NCBI GenBank assembly: GCA_963971405.1 | Contig: OZ020490.1 | Coordinates: forward strand, 12,696,874 to 12,760,873 | Reading direction: 5' to 3' | Length of the DNA: 64,000 nt | From: Psococerastis gibbosa | Taxonomy: Eukaryota > Arthropoda > Insecta > Psocodea > Psocidae | Shown: positions 1-12,528 of the stretch, piece after piece | Layout of the letters: every line of letters starts with the position of its first letter | Position numbering within the stretch: the stretch's first letter is position 1 | Program-made: the position numbers and the translations under genes | Notes under the pieces: model-generated | The model's input: only the letters and a program-made list of their open reading frames with translations | What the model was told of the DNA's origin: nothing | Database searches by the model: none

Positions 1-250
1 GGTCAGCCTCGTGTGCCCAATAAGCAGTCGTGTTATTAATACTTCCTCCATGCGGCTAAGGCTTATGTCAGCCGACACTTTCCCTACATGAGGTTTGATG
101 GCCCTAAGTTTATTATGTGAAAATTCCGGATTCTCCCAGTGATTTTGCCATCTTTGTATCATAATTCGGGTAGAGTTAGTCTTAAAATCACTTGGAGAAA
201 AATACGGATAAGGGGGAGAGGGGATCGCAGCTGCTGCTTGGACATTATAT

Positions 251-548
251 TAACTTTGGTTGAAGAGGCAACCTCCTCGTTATAATCAAAATTAGAGGAT
301 ATAGAAAAACTAGGCTTGGCGGAATTCGAGCATATAGATAAAGACTTATATAGAAGTATATATATATCAACTGCTCTTGTCGGGGCTTGTGGTCCAGCAG
401 TTGAGACAACGCCCCGGTTAGGCGTAGATCGTGGTTTCGAATCCCGCCATGCCGCCCGGTTTGTCTAGATATCCTCTAATTTCGATTAAGTTCAGATTTT
501 CTTAAATCCTCCAATTTCGGTTATAACAAGGAGGTTGCCTCATTCAAC
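251..548. repeat. Foldback repeat enclosing a tRNA-like SINE-B head
   Basis: The two ends are inverted copies of each other: GAGGCAACCTCCTCGTTATA near 265 recurs reversed near 522-540, and ATTAGAGGATAT near 291 recurs reversed near 468. The middle (385-450) looks like a tRNA-derived Pol III promoter: GGTCCAGCAGTTGAGAC resembles box A and GGTTTCGAATCC resembles box B. The same tRNA-like part recurs at 23101-23160 and 47550-47610, both on the - strand, so this is a dispersed SINE-like family (SINE-B here). No full cloverleaf is present. Confidence 0.55.
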
Positions 549-737
549 ATACACTGTATATGTTAGTTTAATTTCAATATTATTGTATATATCTACGGTA
601 CAATGCTGAAATATACTGGTATATTTTTGGTGCAGTGGTCGGCAAGCCCTGAAATGGTTCATATCGTGTTTCCATAAATGTTTCCATGTTATAGGTACTT
701 TTTTGAATTCCAATGTCCGTAGAGGCTTTCCAAAAAG

Positions 738-900
738 CGACTTCGATGGCAAGTGCATGTACTTCTGCGAGTATCTACACACCTTGCGGTCGGAGAGGTG
801 TCGCAACTCGACACAAGTACCTATATTAGGTGACTTATTGAGGCGATTGAAGATGTTAATCGGATACATTCAATAAATTGTTTGTATGCAATTTAACCTT
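738..900 (+). repeat. SINE-A copy (tRNA-derived-looking short repeat)
   Basis: It starts CGACTTCGATGGCAAG and ends near TTGTTTGTATGCAATTTAACC. It shares head and tail with copies at 3811-3990, 33390-33550, 34735-34906 and 42619-42790. The head has a box-A-like TGGCnnGGTGG in other copies, and GATCGGAGAC about 50 bases later could be a degenerate box B. This copy is somewhat diverged. Confidence 0.6.
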
Positions 901-2149
901 TTATAAAGAAAAGAAAGAAGAAAAGTCATATGAGATATAGGAACTGTGTACCTACTTTCAATAGTTATTATATATAATGACATATGACATCACTTTACCA
1001 ACAAGATTATTCCGTAATCTGGAACATATCCATAAAAGCCAGATAGCAAATGGCAAACATTAAACCTAAAACATTAAAACTAAAAAATAGCTAATGACAA
1101 ACATCAAACCCGGGAAATTGTGATTGAGCCTGTCCCCTCAATATCAGACCACATCAGCTGTACGTCAATATTCAACAATAGAAAAATGACGAGGGTAAAC
1201 CCGACGAATAAACATTTAAATAAAAGATTTCTCGAGATTTATAACGAGTTATGGGACCCCCGCCGCCTCCATAACAGTGTACAGCTTCCTAGTGACTTAA
1301 TGAAAATGGATGTGCAAAAAACTGTGCTTTGTCGAGCCCCCCGTAGTGTTTTCCGTCAGATTCGCTTGACTTTGCATTTCATCCTCTTCCGTGGTTGAGC
1401 ATGAAAACCGTTTTGGTTGTAATGCTTGCAGAACGATTGAACTCTAATCATCTACATTATGGAACTCAATACCCACTGAAATACGAGCATCTACAGTGTC
1501 ACGTGACGTGTTACAAAATGCGCGGGAAATGAAAATGAATAAATTATTGGAATACAAGAGAATGGTTGCGATGTTTTACATTGAAAGAAATACTAATAAA
1601 CATTAAAATGCACGGGTAGAATTTTGAAATATATTGTACAATAAATCCAATTTTAATAAATGTGCCTAGACATCTAAGGGAGAAAAAATTGAAAACTCAC
1701 CAAAAAAATAGCCGAGGATTAATTTTTCAATTTTAATTTCCCGCACATTTTGCACTCATTTGTTTAAAACAATATAATAAACCTCGATGTGACGTTAATC
1801 TCAAATCGCCGCCATAATAGGGCTGCAGCTTCATAATGGGTCTTGGTTTGCAACTAATGCTCGTAAGACAATTCTGATGACTATTTAACTATTTATATGC
1901 AACTCGGGGGATTTCATGGCAAGTTTCTGAAAAGGTCTGAAGTTTAAATTACTTTAGCAGACGGACTGCTGATGGGAATGAGCTGTAAAATGTTAATGTC
2001 GTATTGAACTTGGTCCGTAATGTCTTCTGCCATTCCGCAGCCATGTTTCTTTTTAGTCGGTGATAGTTACATTTATATTCTGATAGGTATGTATTAAAGA
2101 TTGGGTTCCGGGCGACATGTTGCGTTTTCTTATTACAATACTCTGTGGT
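901..2149. other. AT-rich stretch, nothing recognised
   Basis: I see no gene, no clear repeat family and no RNA gene. Open frames here (up to 92 codons at 1120-1398) lack recognisable protein features and have no matching splice context. Confidence 0.5.
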
Positions 2150-2390
2150 AAATGACATTGACGGAAATTTGAATTTTTCTTTTTATAGAAATCTATTAAA
2201 ATGTTTGTAATTAACATATCCCATGACGCCATTTTTTAATATTAGTTTATTTGTTTGTGATTTTACTGTATGATCATTGATCAATTTTAACTATGGCATA
2301 GAGGAAAATAAATATTTCCGTCAATTCTGCAATGTGAGGTCGGTGGAAACGCTACCTAAGTCTTGAATGTCTGCTACCACGTCACCGTTG
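2150..2390. repeat. MITE-C copy, left end truncated
   Basis: It shares its whole length with 49235-49509, including GACATTGACGGAAAT, the internal CATTGATCAATTTTAACTAT and the terminal GAGGTCGGTGGAA. The right end here carries CTGCTACCACGTCACCGTTG, which is the reverse complement of the left end of the 49235 copy. The family therefore has inverted ends of roughly 65-70 bp, and this copy has lost its left arm. Confidence 0.65.
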
Positions 2391-2667
2391 TTGGAAATAG
2401 CCCTAGCCGGTCAATGGAATGGGCACCTAAATTAAAAAAAAATATTGACACTGTGCCACTACACTGATGTGGTGAGGTTATTGTATTAATTATATTGATT
2501 GATACATTTAAATAGGACATGCGCATTTTTTGCGTATTGCATTTATGATAAGGAATGAATGAATGATGTATTAGACTGTACTGTATATACAATAAAGTAT
2601 TACAGTAGAGATACAGTATGTATTCGGTACCGTAAAAACGACAAATAAATAATAAGCGGTACGTCAG

Positions 2668-2884
2668 GACATGTAGAGTAGTGGTACGGGCTCCAACTTT
2701 CACCCGAACAGTTGTTGGTTCGAGTCCTACACTTACTACATTTTCTGGTCATTCTTTAGCGGGCATGTAAAGCGAGCGGTCCCACGCCTTTCTAGTTGGG
2801 TATAAGAGAGGGCTTTATAACCCTAACTCCGCAAGGTTGTCTTAGTAATAGAACAAAAGTCAATATTTATTTATTTACTTATTT
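2668..2884 (+). repeat. SINE-C copy (tRNA-derived)
   Basis: The head ATGTAGAGTAGTGGTACGGG (box A-like) is followed about 45 bases on by GGTTCGAGTCC, a good box B. Then comes the family body GGGCATGTAAAGC...AGGGCTTTATAACCCTAACTCC and a TTTATTTATTTA tail. Inverted copies lie at 3180-3405 and 47947-48136. The layout of Pol III boxes, unrelated body and simple tail is that of a tRNA-derived SINE. Confidence 0.75.
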
Positions 2885-3179
2885 AGATAAAACCTATAAT
2901 CACAAATACAATACCCAATCTAAAAGTTTACCTAATTTAAGGACTCCATGAACTCACTTATAAGAAGTAAGAATAACACCCCTGGAGCAATGCCCTATTC
3001 ACCTCTTTTCTGAAGTTGGGTTTAGTGATATTGACGTCTTTAAGGATAATTGACAACTTGCAATATTAAAGAGTCTTAGTGCCATTTGCTGGGGGACCAG
3101 TATAGGAGTTGTTACCTCCGCAGTCTTATTCGCACCAAGTGGATGTTGCCCCTAACTCGTGTGTAGGCTACAGTGGTCA

Positions 3180-3405
3180 TAAATAAATAAATATATAATT
3201 AATTAAATATTGACTTTTTGCTCTATTACTAAGCCAACCTAGCAGATTTAGGGCTATACCTACACTCAACTAAGAAGACCCATCACTACCTGCTTTACAT
3301 GCCCTCCGAAGCATGGCTAGAAAATGTAGCAAGTGTGGGACTAAAAAAAAAACCGCCTTTCACGTGAAAGTTGGAGTCTGTACTCCTACTCTACAGTCTA
3401 CATGT
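3180..3405 (-). repeat. SINE-C copy, inverted partner of the copy at 2668
   Basis: The reverse complement carries the same head, box region, body and TAAATAAATA tail as 2668-2884. The box B region is partly degraded. With the + copy 300 bp to the left it forms a long inverted pair with a 295-bp spacer. Confidence 0.7.
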
Positions 3406-3686
3406 CATGTAAGTCATAATTAAAGGGGTGCACTTGTTTACGATGTTGTATGGGACAATTTCTAAAATGTATAGCTGTCATTCAAAGGAGAATCATCAAT
3501 GAGCGAAATAAAAATGGAATGTAGATACTCCAGATGGTGGAGCGTTGTGCAAAACCGAGAAGAATGGAGGAGTGTTGTCGAGCAGGCCAAAGCCCACCAA
3601 GGGCTGTAGAGCCGGAAGAAGAAGAAGGAGATACTCCAGTTTGGTGCATTCTGAACCGTATTTTCGGTATAATACAGCCCAGCGGT

Positions 3687-4188
3687 CAGTGGCGGAGTGT
3701 GGGATAGTTGCTAGTGTAATGCTTGCAAATACTGTATTTATTTAAGTTAAAAAAAAGGCAAACACGCAGCATTTTATATAGTATGTTCTATCTTTATTAA
3801 TAAGTAAACATCGACTTCGGTGGCAAGGTGGTAGCGTGCTTCTTGTGCGAGTCTCTACAAGCCATGCGATCGGAGACATGTCGTAACTCAACACGTACTA
3901 ATCTACAGAGGTGACTAAAGACTGAAGAGGTCAATCGGATACATTCATAAAATTGTTTGTATGCAATTAACCTTTTTTAATAAAAAAATCTGAAAACAAA
4001 AAAGGAAACATTTAAATTCTAAGGTGACGTGATTCTTAATTTTCTTAGCCTGCGTCGATAACATCACGCTCATACAATCTTATTTGCTCGCGGCTTCCTA
4101 TAGATTTCAACGAAGCTTTTAATGCATTCTAAGGATTTGTTGATTGTAATGCGGCATTGCCCGTATTACATGCACCCTTCGCCACTGC
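3687..4188. mobile_element. Non-autonomous hAT element (family hAT-1), interrupted by SINE-A
   Basis: The ends are CAGTGGCGGAGTG on the left and CTTCGCCACTG on the right, imperfect terminal inverted repeats. The flanks CCAGCGGT (3679-3686) and CCAGCGGC (4189-4196) match at 7 of 8 bases, the 8-bp target duplication expected of hAT transposons. The interior matches the copy at 46296-46706. There is no coding capacity. A SINE-A copy lies inside at 3811-3990. Confidence 0.75.
3811..3990 (+). repeat. SINE-A copy inside hAT-1
   Basis: TCGACTTCGGTGGCAAGGTG opens the copy and the GCGATCGGAGACATGTCG block follows. The body ends ATTGTTTGTATGCAATTAAC and an A-rich tail. It splits the hAT-1 sequence that is continuous at 46296-46706, so the SINE arrived later. 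Confidence 0.7.
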
Positions 4189-4196
4189 CAGCGGCT

Positions 4197-5192
4197 TAAT
4201 AATATAGGTGGGAATATCAACCCTCAAGGGAGAACAATGAAAAGCAAATAACTTGGTATAATACAACGATAATAATGGCATCTTTATCTGGCCACCATCA
4301 GAGATCATTGCACGTTTGGATTCTATGGTTCATTCATAATAAAAGAAACTCTATACCCTCAATGGAGTGTTCACATGACTGTTCGCTACATGCAGGCGAA
4401 CGGCTTTGTTTACCGTTACGCGAACGTGATGCCAAGTACACTATTGACTTTGTTACCCCAGTGTACTATACACGTATTGCGAACGGCCTTTTGAAACAGA
4501 CGTATCAATTGATATGCAGTGAACAACTCCTTTATATGGACTCTGACTGTGGGTATCGTATGCAAAAGCTCTCAATCCGTTTGACCTGTTAGGCTATGAC
4601 GGCAATTGCAAAGCGACACTTTGAATAGTCATATCGTTGACAGTACTTAAAGGGGTGAATCCAGGATTTTTGCAAGTGGGGGGGGGGGGCGGCGCAAACA
4701 GGGCCCCATACAAAAGAGAGATTCCTTTTCCTCATGCTGTTCTTGTAAGTACATTTTATGAACGTTAATATTTGAGTAGCATGAATGCAAATGGCGATTG
4801 GCCACAAAAATGATTTTTTAGTTAGTAGTATCAGTAGGCTACAACATTAACTGCTAAATTTAATTTTAAAAAAATCTAATGCGATTCCTGGACTATATTA
4901 TCAAAGAATATTTATTAATATCGTATTATATCCTATGTAGAACCATTTAGATTTTACAAGGTTTTTGTCTCTTCTGCATTTATATACAGTTTCAATTTGC
5001 AAATCGCTCTTTGCATAAATGATAAATGCTCATGATTTAGAAAGAAAGAAAGAAAATTGTCTTTGTTTTCCATATGTTTTCCATAATTTTGGGTCTTTCG
5101 GCCCACTCTTACAATTAACCCATAATTTATGAAATATTGTTATATTGGTGGGCCCCAACCTCAGCACTCATGACACGCCCTGTCTACTGCCC
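4197..5192. other. No gene seen; G-tract and simple AAAG repeat
   Basis: It holds a G-run at about 4679-4690 next to GGGGTGAATCCAGG, possibly one end of an old hAT-like element. An AAAG microsatellite lies around 5041-5056. Short open frames here have no recognisable features. Confidence 0.45.
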
Positions 5193-5282
5193 TGTATGAC
5201 CAATGGCGGACCCAAGAGGGGTGGTCAGGGGGTCATGACCCCCCCTTAATGAGTAAATTCATAGTAAATTCATAAGGTACCT

Positions 5283-5466
5283 TGTTGAAAACATTAAACA
5301 ATTCCAATTTCTAATATTTCCTTTATTTTATTCAAAATGCCGTCATTTCCATTATTTTTCTCAGAATAATTCAGACATACAACATTACAACGATTAAACA
5401 AATTTAGCGCGCCAATTAGTTAGAAGTTCAGTTTTGAGCGCACAATTAATCTTATGTTAATCAACA
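5283..5466 (-). repeat. 3' LTR of the BEL/Pao element
   Basis: This 184-bp direct repeat nearly matches 10998-11181. In the element's - orientation it begins TGTTGATTAAC just after a purine-rich tract (reverse complement of TTCTTCCCCCTG, from about 5467). Confidence 0.88.
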
Positions 5467-5722
5467 TTCTTCCCCCTGAAGAAAGAACGTACCCAACAAA
5501 CAAACTTAAATCAACATTCTTCCCCCTCAAAAAAAAAAGAAGAATGAGCCCAACAAGAGTTCCAAAGAAAAGAAAACGAGAAACCTATTGTATTGCATGA
5601 AAGCAATTCCCAGAATAACCTACAATGAACTAAAAGATGTATTAATAACCCCAAATAATAAACTACAGTAACGAACCATTGAGCTTAAAAAAGAAATGCT
5701 TAACTATTATCCCTCCTATCGA

Positions 5723-8700
5723 TTACCAGTTCAATCGGGAAGGTGCCTTAACCAGTCTACCTGCTCTGGTAGTTTTGGACTCCGCCGCAGTATGTGCACA
5801 CTCACCTTGTTCCTTATCATCTGATGAGGTCTCAAAACCTATCGGTTGCTCTTTCGCATTTGCAGCTCTTACCTCGTCTCCTGTAGTCATTGGCAGTTCA
5901 CCAAATGAAATCTCAAGCGGATACAGGCGTTGAACTGGTCGCACTAATTCGCCTTGAGCCGTCCTCACCCGGGCTACTCTGACAGTACCATCTCGTCCAG
6001 GCATGATCTCAATAACAATAGCGAGAGGCCAAAGCACTCTTTTCTTATTGTCATTTTCGACTATTACTATGTCCCCCACTTTCAAAGTCGTTTCCTTCCC
6101 CTTCCTCCTATGTACGAGTTCACTTAAATATTCTCTAGTAAATCGGTCTCTCATTTGCTGTCTTATGCCCTGAATATAGCGCACACGACTAATTAAACTA
6201 GCAGCATCTAGCACATCGAGTTCAGGAATTCCCTCCCCCGGGGTTTCCTCTAGAAAATGAGTGGAGTCAGAGCCCTCAAGTCGCGAGAATCATTAGATAT
6301 GTACGTAAGAGGTCTAGCATTAACGACTTGCTCGCACTCGCAAAATAACGTTCGAAGCTCGTCAAATGAAAGGTAAGCGTTACCTAGCTGTTTTTTCAGA
6401 CATAACTTCACTATCCCAACCATACGTTCAAAAAATCCACCCCACCATGGTGCTCCCGGAGGATTCTGAACCATTTTCAGACGCCGAGACGTAGCAAAAT
6501 CTCCAACATCATTCCAATTAATTTCGCGTAATTGATTCGAGAGACCTTTAAAATTAGTTCCGTTATCCGAATATAAAATCTCAACGTGACTGTGTCTGGC
6601 CAAAAAACGTCTTAATGCCCGAACAAAACATTCGGTTGATAGCGAATCAACTAACTCAAGTCTAATAGCTCTGAATACTGCACACGTAAACAGAACCCCC
6701 CACACCTTTCCACCTCCCCTCAAAAACAAGGGCCCAAATAAATCGACACCCGTAATTTGGAATGCGCAAGAATTCGTCGCCGTCCGCTCCATGGGAAGTT
6801 TGGACTCAACTGTTTGACATCCTTTAGCTAACATTTTCAGACACACCACATACTTTGACAAAATCTGTGCCACTGTTCGCCTTCCTTTCTTAATCCAAAA
6901 TTTTTCTTTCAACTTGGCTAGCGTAGTTTCAGTGCCTGCATGCAAAAGAATGCTGTGTGTATACACAATAAGCAACCGCACTATCTCATGATCATTTGGC
7001 AAAACTATGAGAGAAGTTTCAGGGCCTTGACTCACCACTCTCGACGATACTCTGATTAGCCCATCATGCGAATGTATCATTATTCCTTGAACGACACAAT
7101 CGGATTCTCTCTGAATGATGCTAAAAATTTTGATTTCAGCTCTATCCAACTCCGATAGGCTCAACGGTCCAGTTACTTTGTTCGTAAGATTGGATCCCCT
7201 ATTAGCGTTACAACCAAATCGTAACATGCAGGCAACCATCCTAATTAATTTATTGTAGTTGCTGAAATAACGAATCAATTCATTAGAAAACGATGATTCT
7301 GTAGTTATCATGCACAAATGTGACACCTCTGAGTGCTGCCTCAACTCGTTGAGAGCATCTGGAGTGTTCTGAATTTCAGAGTGTGGCCAAAACTCTAGCA
7401 ATTCTTTTAGCCAATCGGGCCCGTACCACCAGTTCGCTGCAAGTAGATCATCGAACCCGCAACCTCTTGACGCCACATCGGCAGGATTCAGGTTCCCAGG
7501 CGTGTGTCTCCATTGCTCAGCCTTACTACCAGCTCTGATCTCCATTATCCTGTTGCCCACAAAGGTACCCCATGGTAATGCGTTCGTTATCCACGCTAAC
7601 ACCGTCATTGAATCTGTCCAAAAGGTAGTTTCGATCGAAAAGTTAAATGCCTTCTTTAGGCTGCCGCACAGCCGGACACCAATGCATGCAGCAAGGAGCT
7701 CCATCCTTGGAATCGTCTGGGCCTGCAGAGGGGCCACTCTAGCCTTAGCTGCCACAAGGTGAACAGACACAACTCCTTCCTTCTCATATCTTAGGAAAAT
7801 GCAACAACCATAAGCCCGCTGGCTAGCGTCGCAAAACACATGGAGTGTGGAGGTATTAATATCAAATTCTCCAGATGAAATCCGTCTAGGAATACGACAA
7901 TGCTCTATCAGGTGCAGACTATCCATCCAGTCCTTGCAGCGTTTCTGTAGATCAATACTAAGAGACTCATCCCATTCCAACCTTTCCTTCCAGGCATCCT
8001 GAAAAATTATTTTCGGCACCAATAGAGCTGGACATAACATTCCAATCGGGTCATATATGGCGTTAACCAAAGCTAACAATTTCCGTTTAGTCATTGGTGT
8101 TTCATTTTCGCGTTTGAACTCAATGGCACTACAAAATATTTTGTCTTCTGCTAAAGCCCATTTCATTCCTAACACCATAGCAACACCGGTGCCCTCTTTT
8201 TGCATCCAAGGAGCGTTAGTGGTCCAACGCCTCAGATGAAATTTGGCATTTTCCATTATTTGACTGGCGTTCTGTACAAACGAGTTAAGGTCCTCTGCTG
8301 ACTCCCAAGAAGTTACCGAGTCATCGACATAGAGTGACCTTCTCAGCTCCTCAATGACAGACGAAAGTCGTGGGTTCTCTGAAATTTGATTATTTAAATG
8401 GTGGTCAATACAAGCGTTAAGTAAGAACGGACTGGAACTGACACCGAACACAACGCGACAATGTCGATATATCTTTATTTTCCCTATTTTGTCCCACCAC
8501 AGAAATCTCAGTACATCTCTATCTCTTGCAGCTACCGACAACTGCAAGAATGCTTGCTTTATGTCCGCTGTGATGCCGAATTTTTTAAGTCGGAACTTCA
8601 CCAAAAGTGAAGGAATTTGTTGTAGCAGATTGGGTCCTTTTAGGAGGCACTGATTTAGCGACGCACAACCCGGTTGTTTCGCCGAAGCGTCAAACACAGG

Positions 8701-11022
8701 CCTTACTTTAGTACTTGCACTTTGCATTTTCACTATTGGTCTATGCGGCAGATAGTGCTTTAATGATGGTGCATCGTCATAATAGTCATCGTGATCTGCC
8801 ACAGCTTCAATTATTCCATCTTGTTCCCATTGGTTGAAAATCTCGTTATATTGTTCATACAGGCCATCCCTCTTTAACTTGGCTGTCATATATTTCAAAC
8901 GCGTGAATGAAATGTCGAAGTTATTTCTAAACGGAGGGTGTCCTCCCAGCCATGGAAGTTGCACGATGAACCTACCAGTATCATCCTTAGTTACCGTATT
9001 ATTAAAATGGATTAAGGCATCGTCAGTTTCATTCTTGTAGGGCAATATAGGCTCTGAGATTCCTATAGCATCGAGTTCCCACATTTGTGGCGCAGAAAAA
9101 TTACTCATACACAGCGTCACCATAGCCTTCGCTTTACGTTGCGAACTGCCAATTATGCTCCACCCCAAAACAGTCTCAACCGCGGCTATACCATTGTCTA
9201 AAACTTCTAAGCGCCCAGTGAGTAACCCACCCAACATATCCGCCCCTAATAAAAGCAGAATCGGTGCTGGGGATTCACCGCTACCCACATCTGTCAATTG
9301 AATACCCCTCTTCCGCAATTTCACGAACAATTCTGGGTCACTCAAAGGAGTAGGGCTTAACAAATCGTCGCAAATTTTATCCTGCCCTAGAGCAGAAACT
9401 TTCTTAACATCTGTGTTAGCAAGTCCCTGTAACCCAAAATCATATACTCCATATTGGCGAGACGGTCCCGCAACGCCCCCAAACAACCCGTGAGTGACGT
9501 ACTCCTGAGATGATGGCTTCAATTGCAACATCTCAACAAGTGGCAGCGCTACATAGCTCTGGTGCGCGCCATCGTCAAGCAATGCTCTCACGACCAGGGA
9601 TCTAGATCCTGAAATAACCCTGACAAGTAGTGTCTTTAAGTACGTTGGGTGCCGCTGTCCCGCACAGCAAACGAGCGATTTATCTGTATGCTCACCGCTA
9701 TCACGACTAAGTACAGGTCTCTCTTTGCACATGAGAGGAAAATGGGACTTGGAACAGATCACACAACGTATATTTACTTTGCAATTCGCTGCCCGATGAC
9801 CACCATGGCGTAAACATTGGAAGCACGCACCACTCTTAGCAACTTTAGCATCTCTGTCGACAGGGCTGAGCCCCTGAGCCTTTATACAATCTTGACTGGC
9901 ATGCATAACCACTATTGGCTCACAAAACAAACAGTTATTGAGTGATTTACCTGTATTAGAACGCTCCGTTGTCGTAAGGGAAGTGACGGTACTTACCGCG
10001 CCCATGTCGTCACGTTCCCCAGACCCTTGCCCCATCGGTCTTGACGCCAATGCCACCCTTTCTTCGCTCCGTATCTCCTCGGCCAGAAATGTCATTAGTT
10101 CATCTAGGGGGTTGTAGGTGTCGATGCCGCCATCGCTACGTACGCTTTCGTGACTCCCTTTGTCATATCTACCTCTTCTCTGCCGTTCCCAAGCTCGTAG
10201 CACCTCGATGGGCAGACAGCTTTCTACAAGTGGGTAGAATACAAAGGCACAATTGTTCGTTGTCATGCCTAGGTTTGCTAGCGCCCTCAAATGTGAACTG
10301 ATTTTGTCGTATAGTTCAGACATAGAATAATTTTCATGCTTCAATACTAAATCTAGTAGCTCTCTGGTGTATACCTCTATCAAAATATCGTCCCTGCCAA
10401 ACCTTTCCTTTAACGCCTCAACCGCCCTATTTAAGTTATCTTCGTCCTGCGGGTACATCATCATCATTTCGCGTCCCTTGGAACCCTCCTTAAGGCTCAT
10501 TAACAAATAATGAAATTTTTGATTGACACCTAAATTATCATTGCATAAAATAGCCTTGTACTGCGCCCAAAACAAAAGCCAATTCTTTGGGTTAACATCA
10601 TACGCTACTAATTCTAATTTTGGAAGCCTATAAGCTTGGCTCCTCTCACCAATGTTGCCGAAGCCTTCTTCTCTTCCTCGCCGTCCCTCAAGATTGTTAT
10701 CCCACTTCTGCTTCTGAAACGTCGCCTTCACCATTTTGTCATGATATTCCTCGCAAGTGTTAACATCATCTTCGTAATCTGCTTCTGTAATATACTCTCG
10801 TGCCTGTTGTTGAATGTTCACGAGCCTCTCAAATTTATCATGTAGAAGATTGTACGCGCAACTCACCATGTCATCGCCTTCATTGTTTGCCACGGCTTCT
10901 TCAAATTTACTGACGGCTACGGAAAACGCCCTTCTCAATCCCTTCCTCTCAGCTTTGAGACGTTTACCATCCATACTGCAAGTATGTCCTGTCACTATGT
11001 TGAAAACATTAAACAATTCCAA
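5723..11022 (-). CDS. BEL/Pao gag-pol polyprotein region (fossil)
   Basis: This is the coding body of the LTR element. The N-terminal part is a gag-like region, followed by cysteine/histidine zinc knuckles. An aspartic protease of the retropepsin-like type found in BEL elements is marked by an LDDGAHQS active-site block. The reverse transcriptase has the YVDDS catalytic box. An RNase H and an integrase with a downstream basic domain come last. The domain order and the RT block VRPVFDASAK identify BEL/Pao rather than Gypsy or Copia. About one break is present overall; I treat it as a recent fossil. Confidence 0.85.
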
Positions 11023-11181
11023 TTTCTAATATTTCCTTTATTTTATTCAAAATGCCGTCATTTCCATTATTTTTCTCAGAATAATTCAGACATACAACAT
11101 TACAACAATTAAACAAATTTAGCGCGCCAATTAGTTAGAAGTTCAGTTTTGATCGCACAATTAATCTTATGTTAATCAACA
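10998..11181 (-). repeat. 5' LTR of the BEL/Pao element
   Basis: This is the second copy of the 184-bp LTR, with TG...CA-type ends. It is followed outward by the GTACCT target duplication at 11182-11187. About two differences from the other LTR indicate a low age. Confidence 0.88.
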
Positions 11182-11303
11182 GTACCTAGTAAAAAAATAA
11201 TCTAATAAAACTCAACTTAAAAAAAAAAAAAAAAAACGTTTTAAACTTACAAAGAACATGTGACCTCCCTAAATCTTCCGCTGGATCCGCCCTTGTGTGT
11301 GAC

Positions 11304-11758
11304 ATAAGAAATGTTACCTACACAGTCTCGCCAGGTTGGTTTTTGACATTACCTGCAAGTTTTAAAAAGACTCCTTATACCTAGGGTCAAACCTTGCACA
11401 CGTCTAAAGAGAAAATGTCTATCTGTCCCCTGCTCATGGGTTTCTCACTGAGACCATGAATATTTGAAGCCTTGCGGTTCACGCATTTTGTGGACAATTT
11501 CGTTGAAATGTCCAAGGGGAACTAACGTTTTAAGGAATAATTGCTGAAACTGTGAGGCTATGTGAACAGTGTCACAGTCAATTAAGCATAAGTAATAAGG
11601 CAGCTGACGAGCAGCCCAGAAAATTCGTCTCTCTAGTTTACATCGCATTGTAATACTCGTAGTTTCGAAAAGGAAATTTCAGCGAGGCAAAATGATGCTT
11701 CGGAGGCAAGGTAGCGTGCTTGTAGGTAGGTAGCCAGAAGTTTTTTTCGGGAGGGGTC
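11304..11758. other. No gene; SINE-A fragment and old hAT end
   Basis: Around 11693-11725 GGAGGCAAGGTAGCGTGCTT is a scrap of SINE-A. At 11725-11758, GTAGCCAGAAGTTTTTTTCG followed by a G-rich run resembles the left end of the hAT family at 20870. This suggests the neighbouring foldback element landed in an older hAT copy. The rest is unrecognised. Confidence 0.4.
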
Positions 11759-12528
11759 CATCTGACACGAAAACTTAAATGCTGGCCTTAATCCTTGTTA
11801 CTGCGCATGTGTCAGGTCCAATTGGCTCTAACCCTCCAACGAGGCAGGTGTACAACTTACAAGTTCCAGAATTTTAAAATATAGCCTAAAAGTAAAACCT
11901 CCAGCACTCATTTTTATCAATAGCTTTTCATGGTCTTTAAACGTTATTATAAGCCTAAATGCAACCAGTATGTACTAGATTTTGATCATAGCATACGTAC
12001 CTATAGGTTTTACTTTTAGGCTATATTTTTAAATTCTGGAACTTTGACTTTACAAAAATTAATGGTTAATTGTTAGATATTATTAATAATGGCAGCTAAC
12101 TTAACTAGTTACAATATGATATGGTTACTTAACAGTTACTATAGTATATGCAAAGTAGTAACCTAGGCTATTTATTCCATTTCCAACCATAATGCACGAC
12201 ATATGATACAATTCAGTAGATTCTCGATTTCGTCACGGAAAATAGTCAAAACAGTAACTAATTAAGTTAGCAGTCGTAATTAATAATACCTAACAATTAA
12301 ACATTTGATAAAGTCAAAATTCCAGAATTTAAAAATATAGCCTAAAAGTAAAACCTATATGCTATGATCAAAATCCAGTACATACTGGTTGCATTTAGGC
12401 TTATAATAACGTTTAAGGACCATGAAAAGCTTTTTTTTTTTATTTTTATTTTTTATTTTTTTTTGGCATTGTGGGTTCACATACAGCCATGGTGGGTAGG
12501 TGGGGTTAAAATTCAACGTGGACTTCCC

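Larger units (their letters stand above)
5283..11181 (-). mobile_element. BEL/Pao LTR retrotransposon, near complete and young
   Basis: The element has two 184-bp LTRs (TGTT...AACA) that differ at about two positions, and GTACCT duplicated on both sides (5277-5282 and 11182-11187). A purine-rich tract adjoins the left (3') LTR in the - orientation. The coding part holds, in order, a gag-like region with zinc knuckles, an aspartic protease, reverse transcriptase, RNase H, integrase and the C-terminal integrase-associated domain of the BEL/Pao group. The near-identical LTRs point to a recent insertion. The coding region looks nearly whole, with about one break. It lies inside a hAT MITE. Confidence 0.9.
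5201..11295. mobile_element. Small hAT element (hAT-2) split by the BEL/Pao insertion
   Basis: The left end CAATGGCGGACCCAAGAGGG and the right end (reverse complement CAAGGGCGGATCCAGCGGAA) are inverted repeats. The flanks TGTATGAC (5193-5200) and TGTGTGAC (11296-11303) match at 7 of 8 bases. Without the LTR element the hAT would be only about 190 bp, a non-autonomous MITE. A related end lies at 55163. Confidence 0.7.

Noticed and set aside
385-450. Possible tRNA gene
   Set aside because: It is part of a dispersed family seen also at 23101 and 47550 and lacks pairing arms.
540-869. 109-codon open frame on the - strand
   Set aside because: It overlaps the SINE-A copy on the other strand and has no protein features.
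1120-1398. 92-codon + frame (MIEPVPSISDH...)
   Set aside because: No recognisable domain, no splice context and no second copy; treated as chance.
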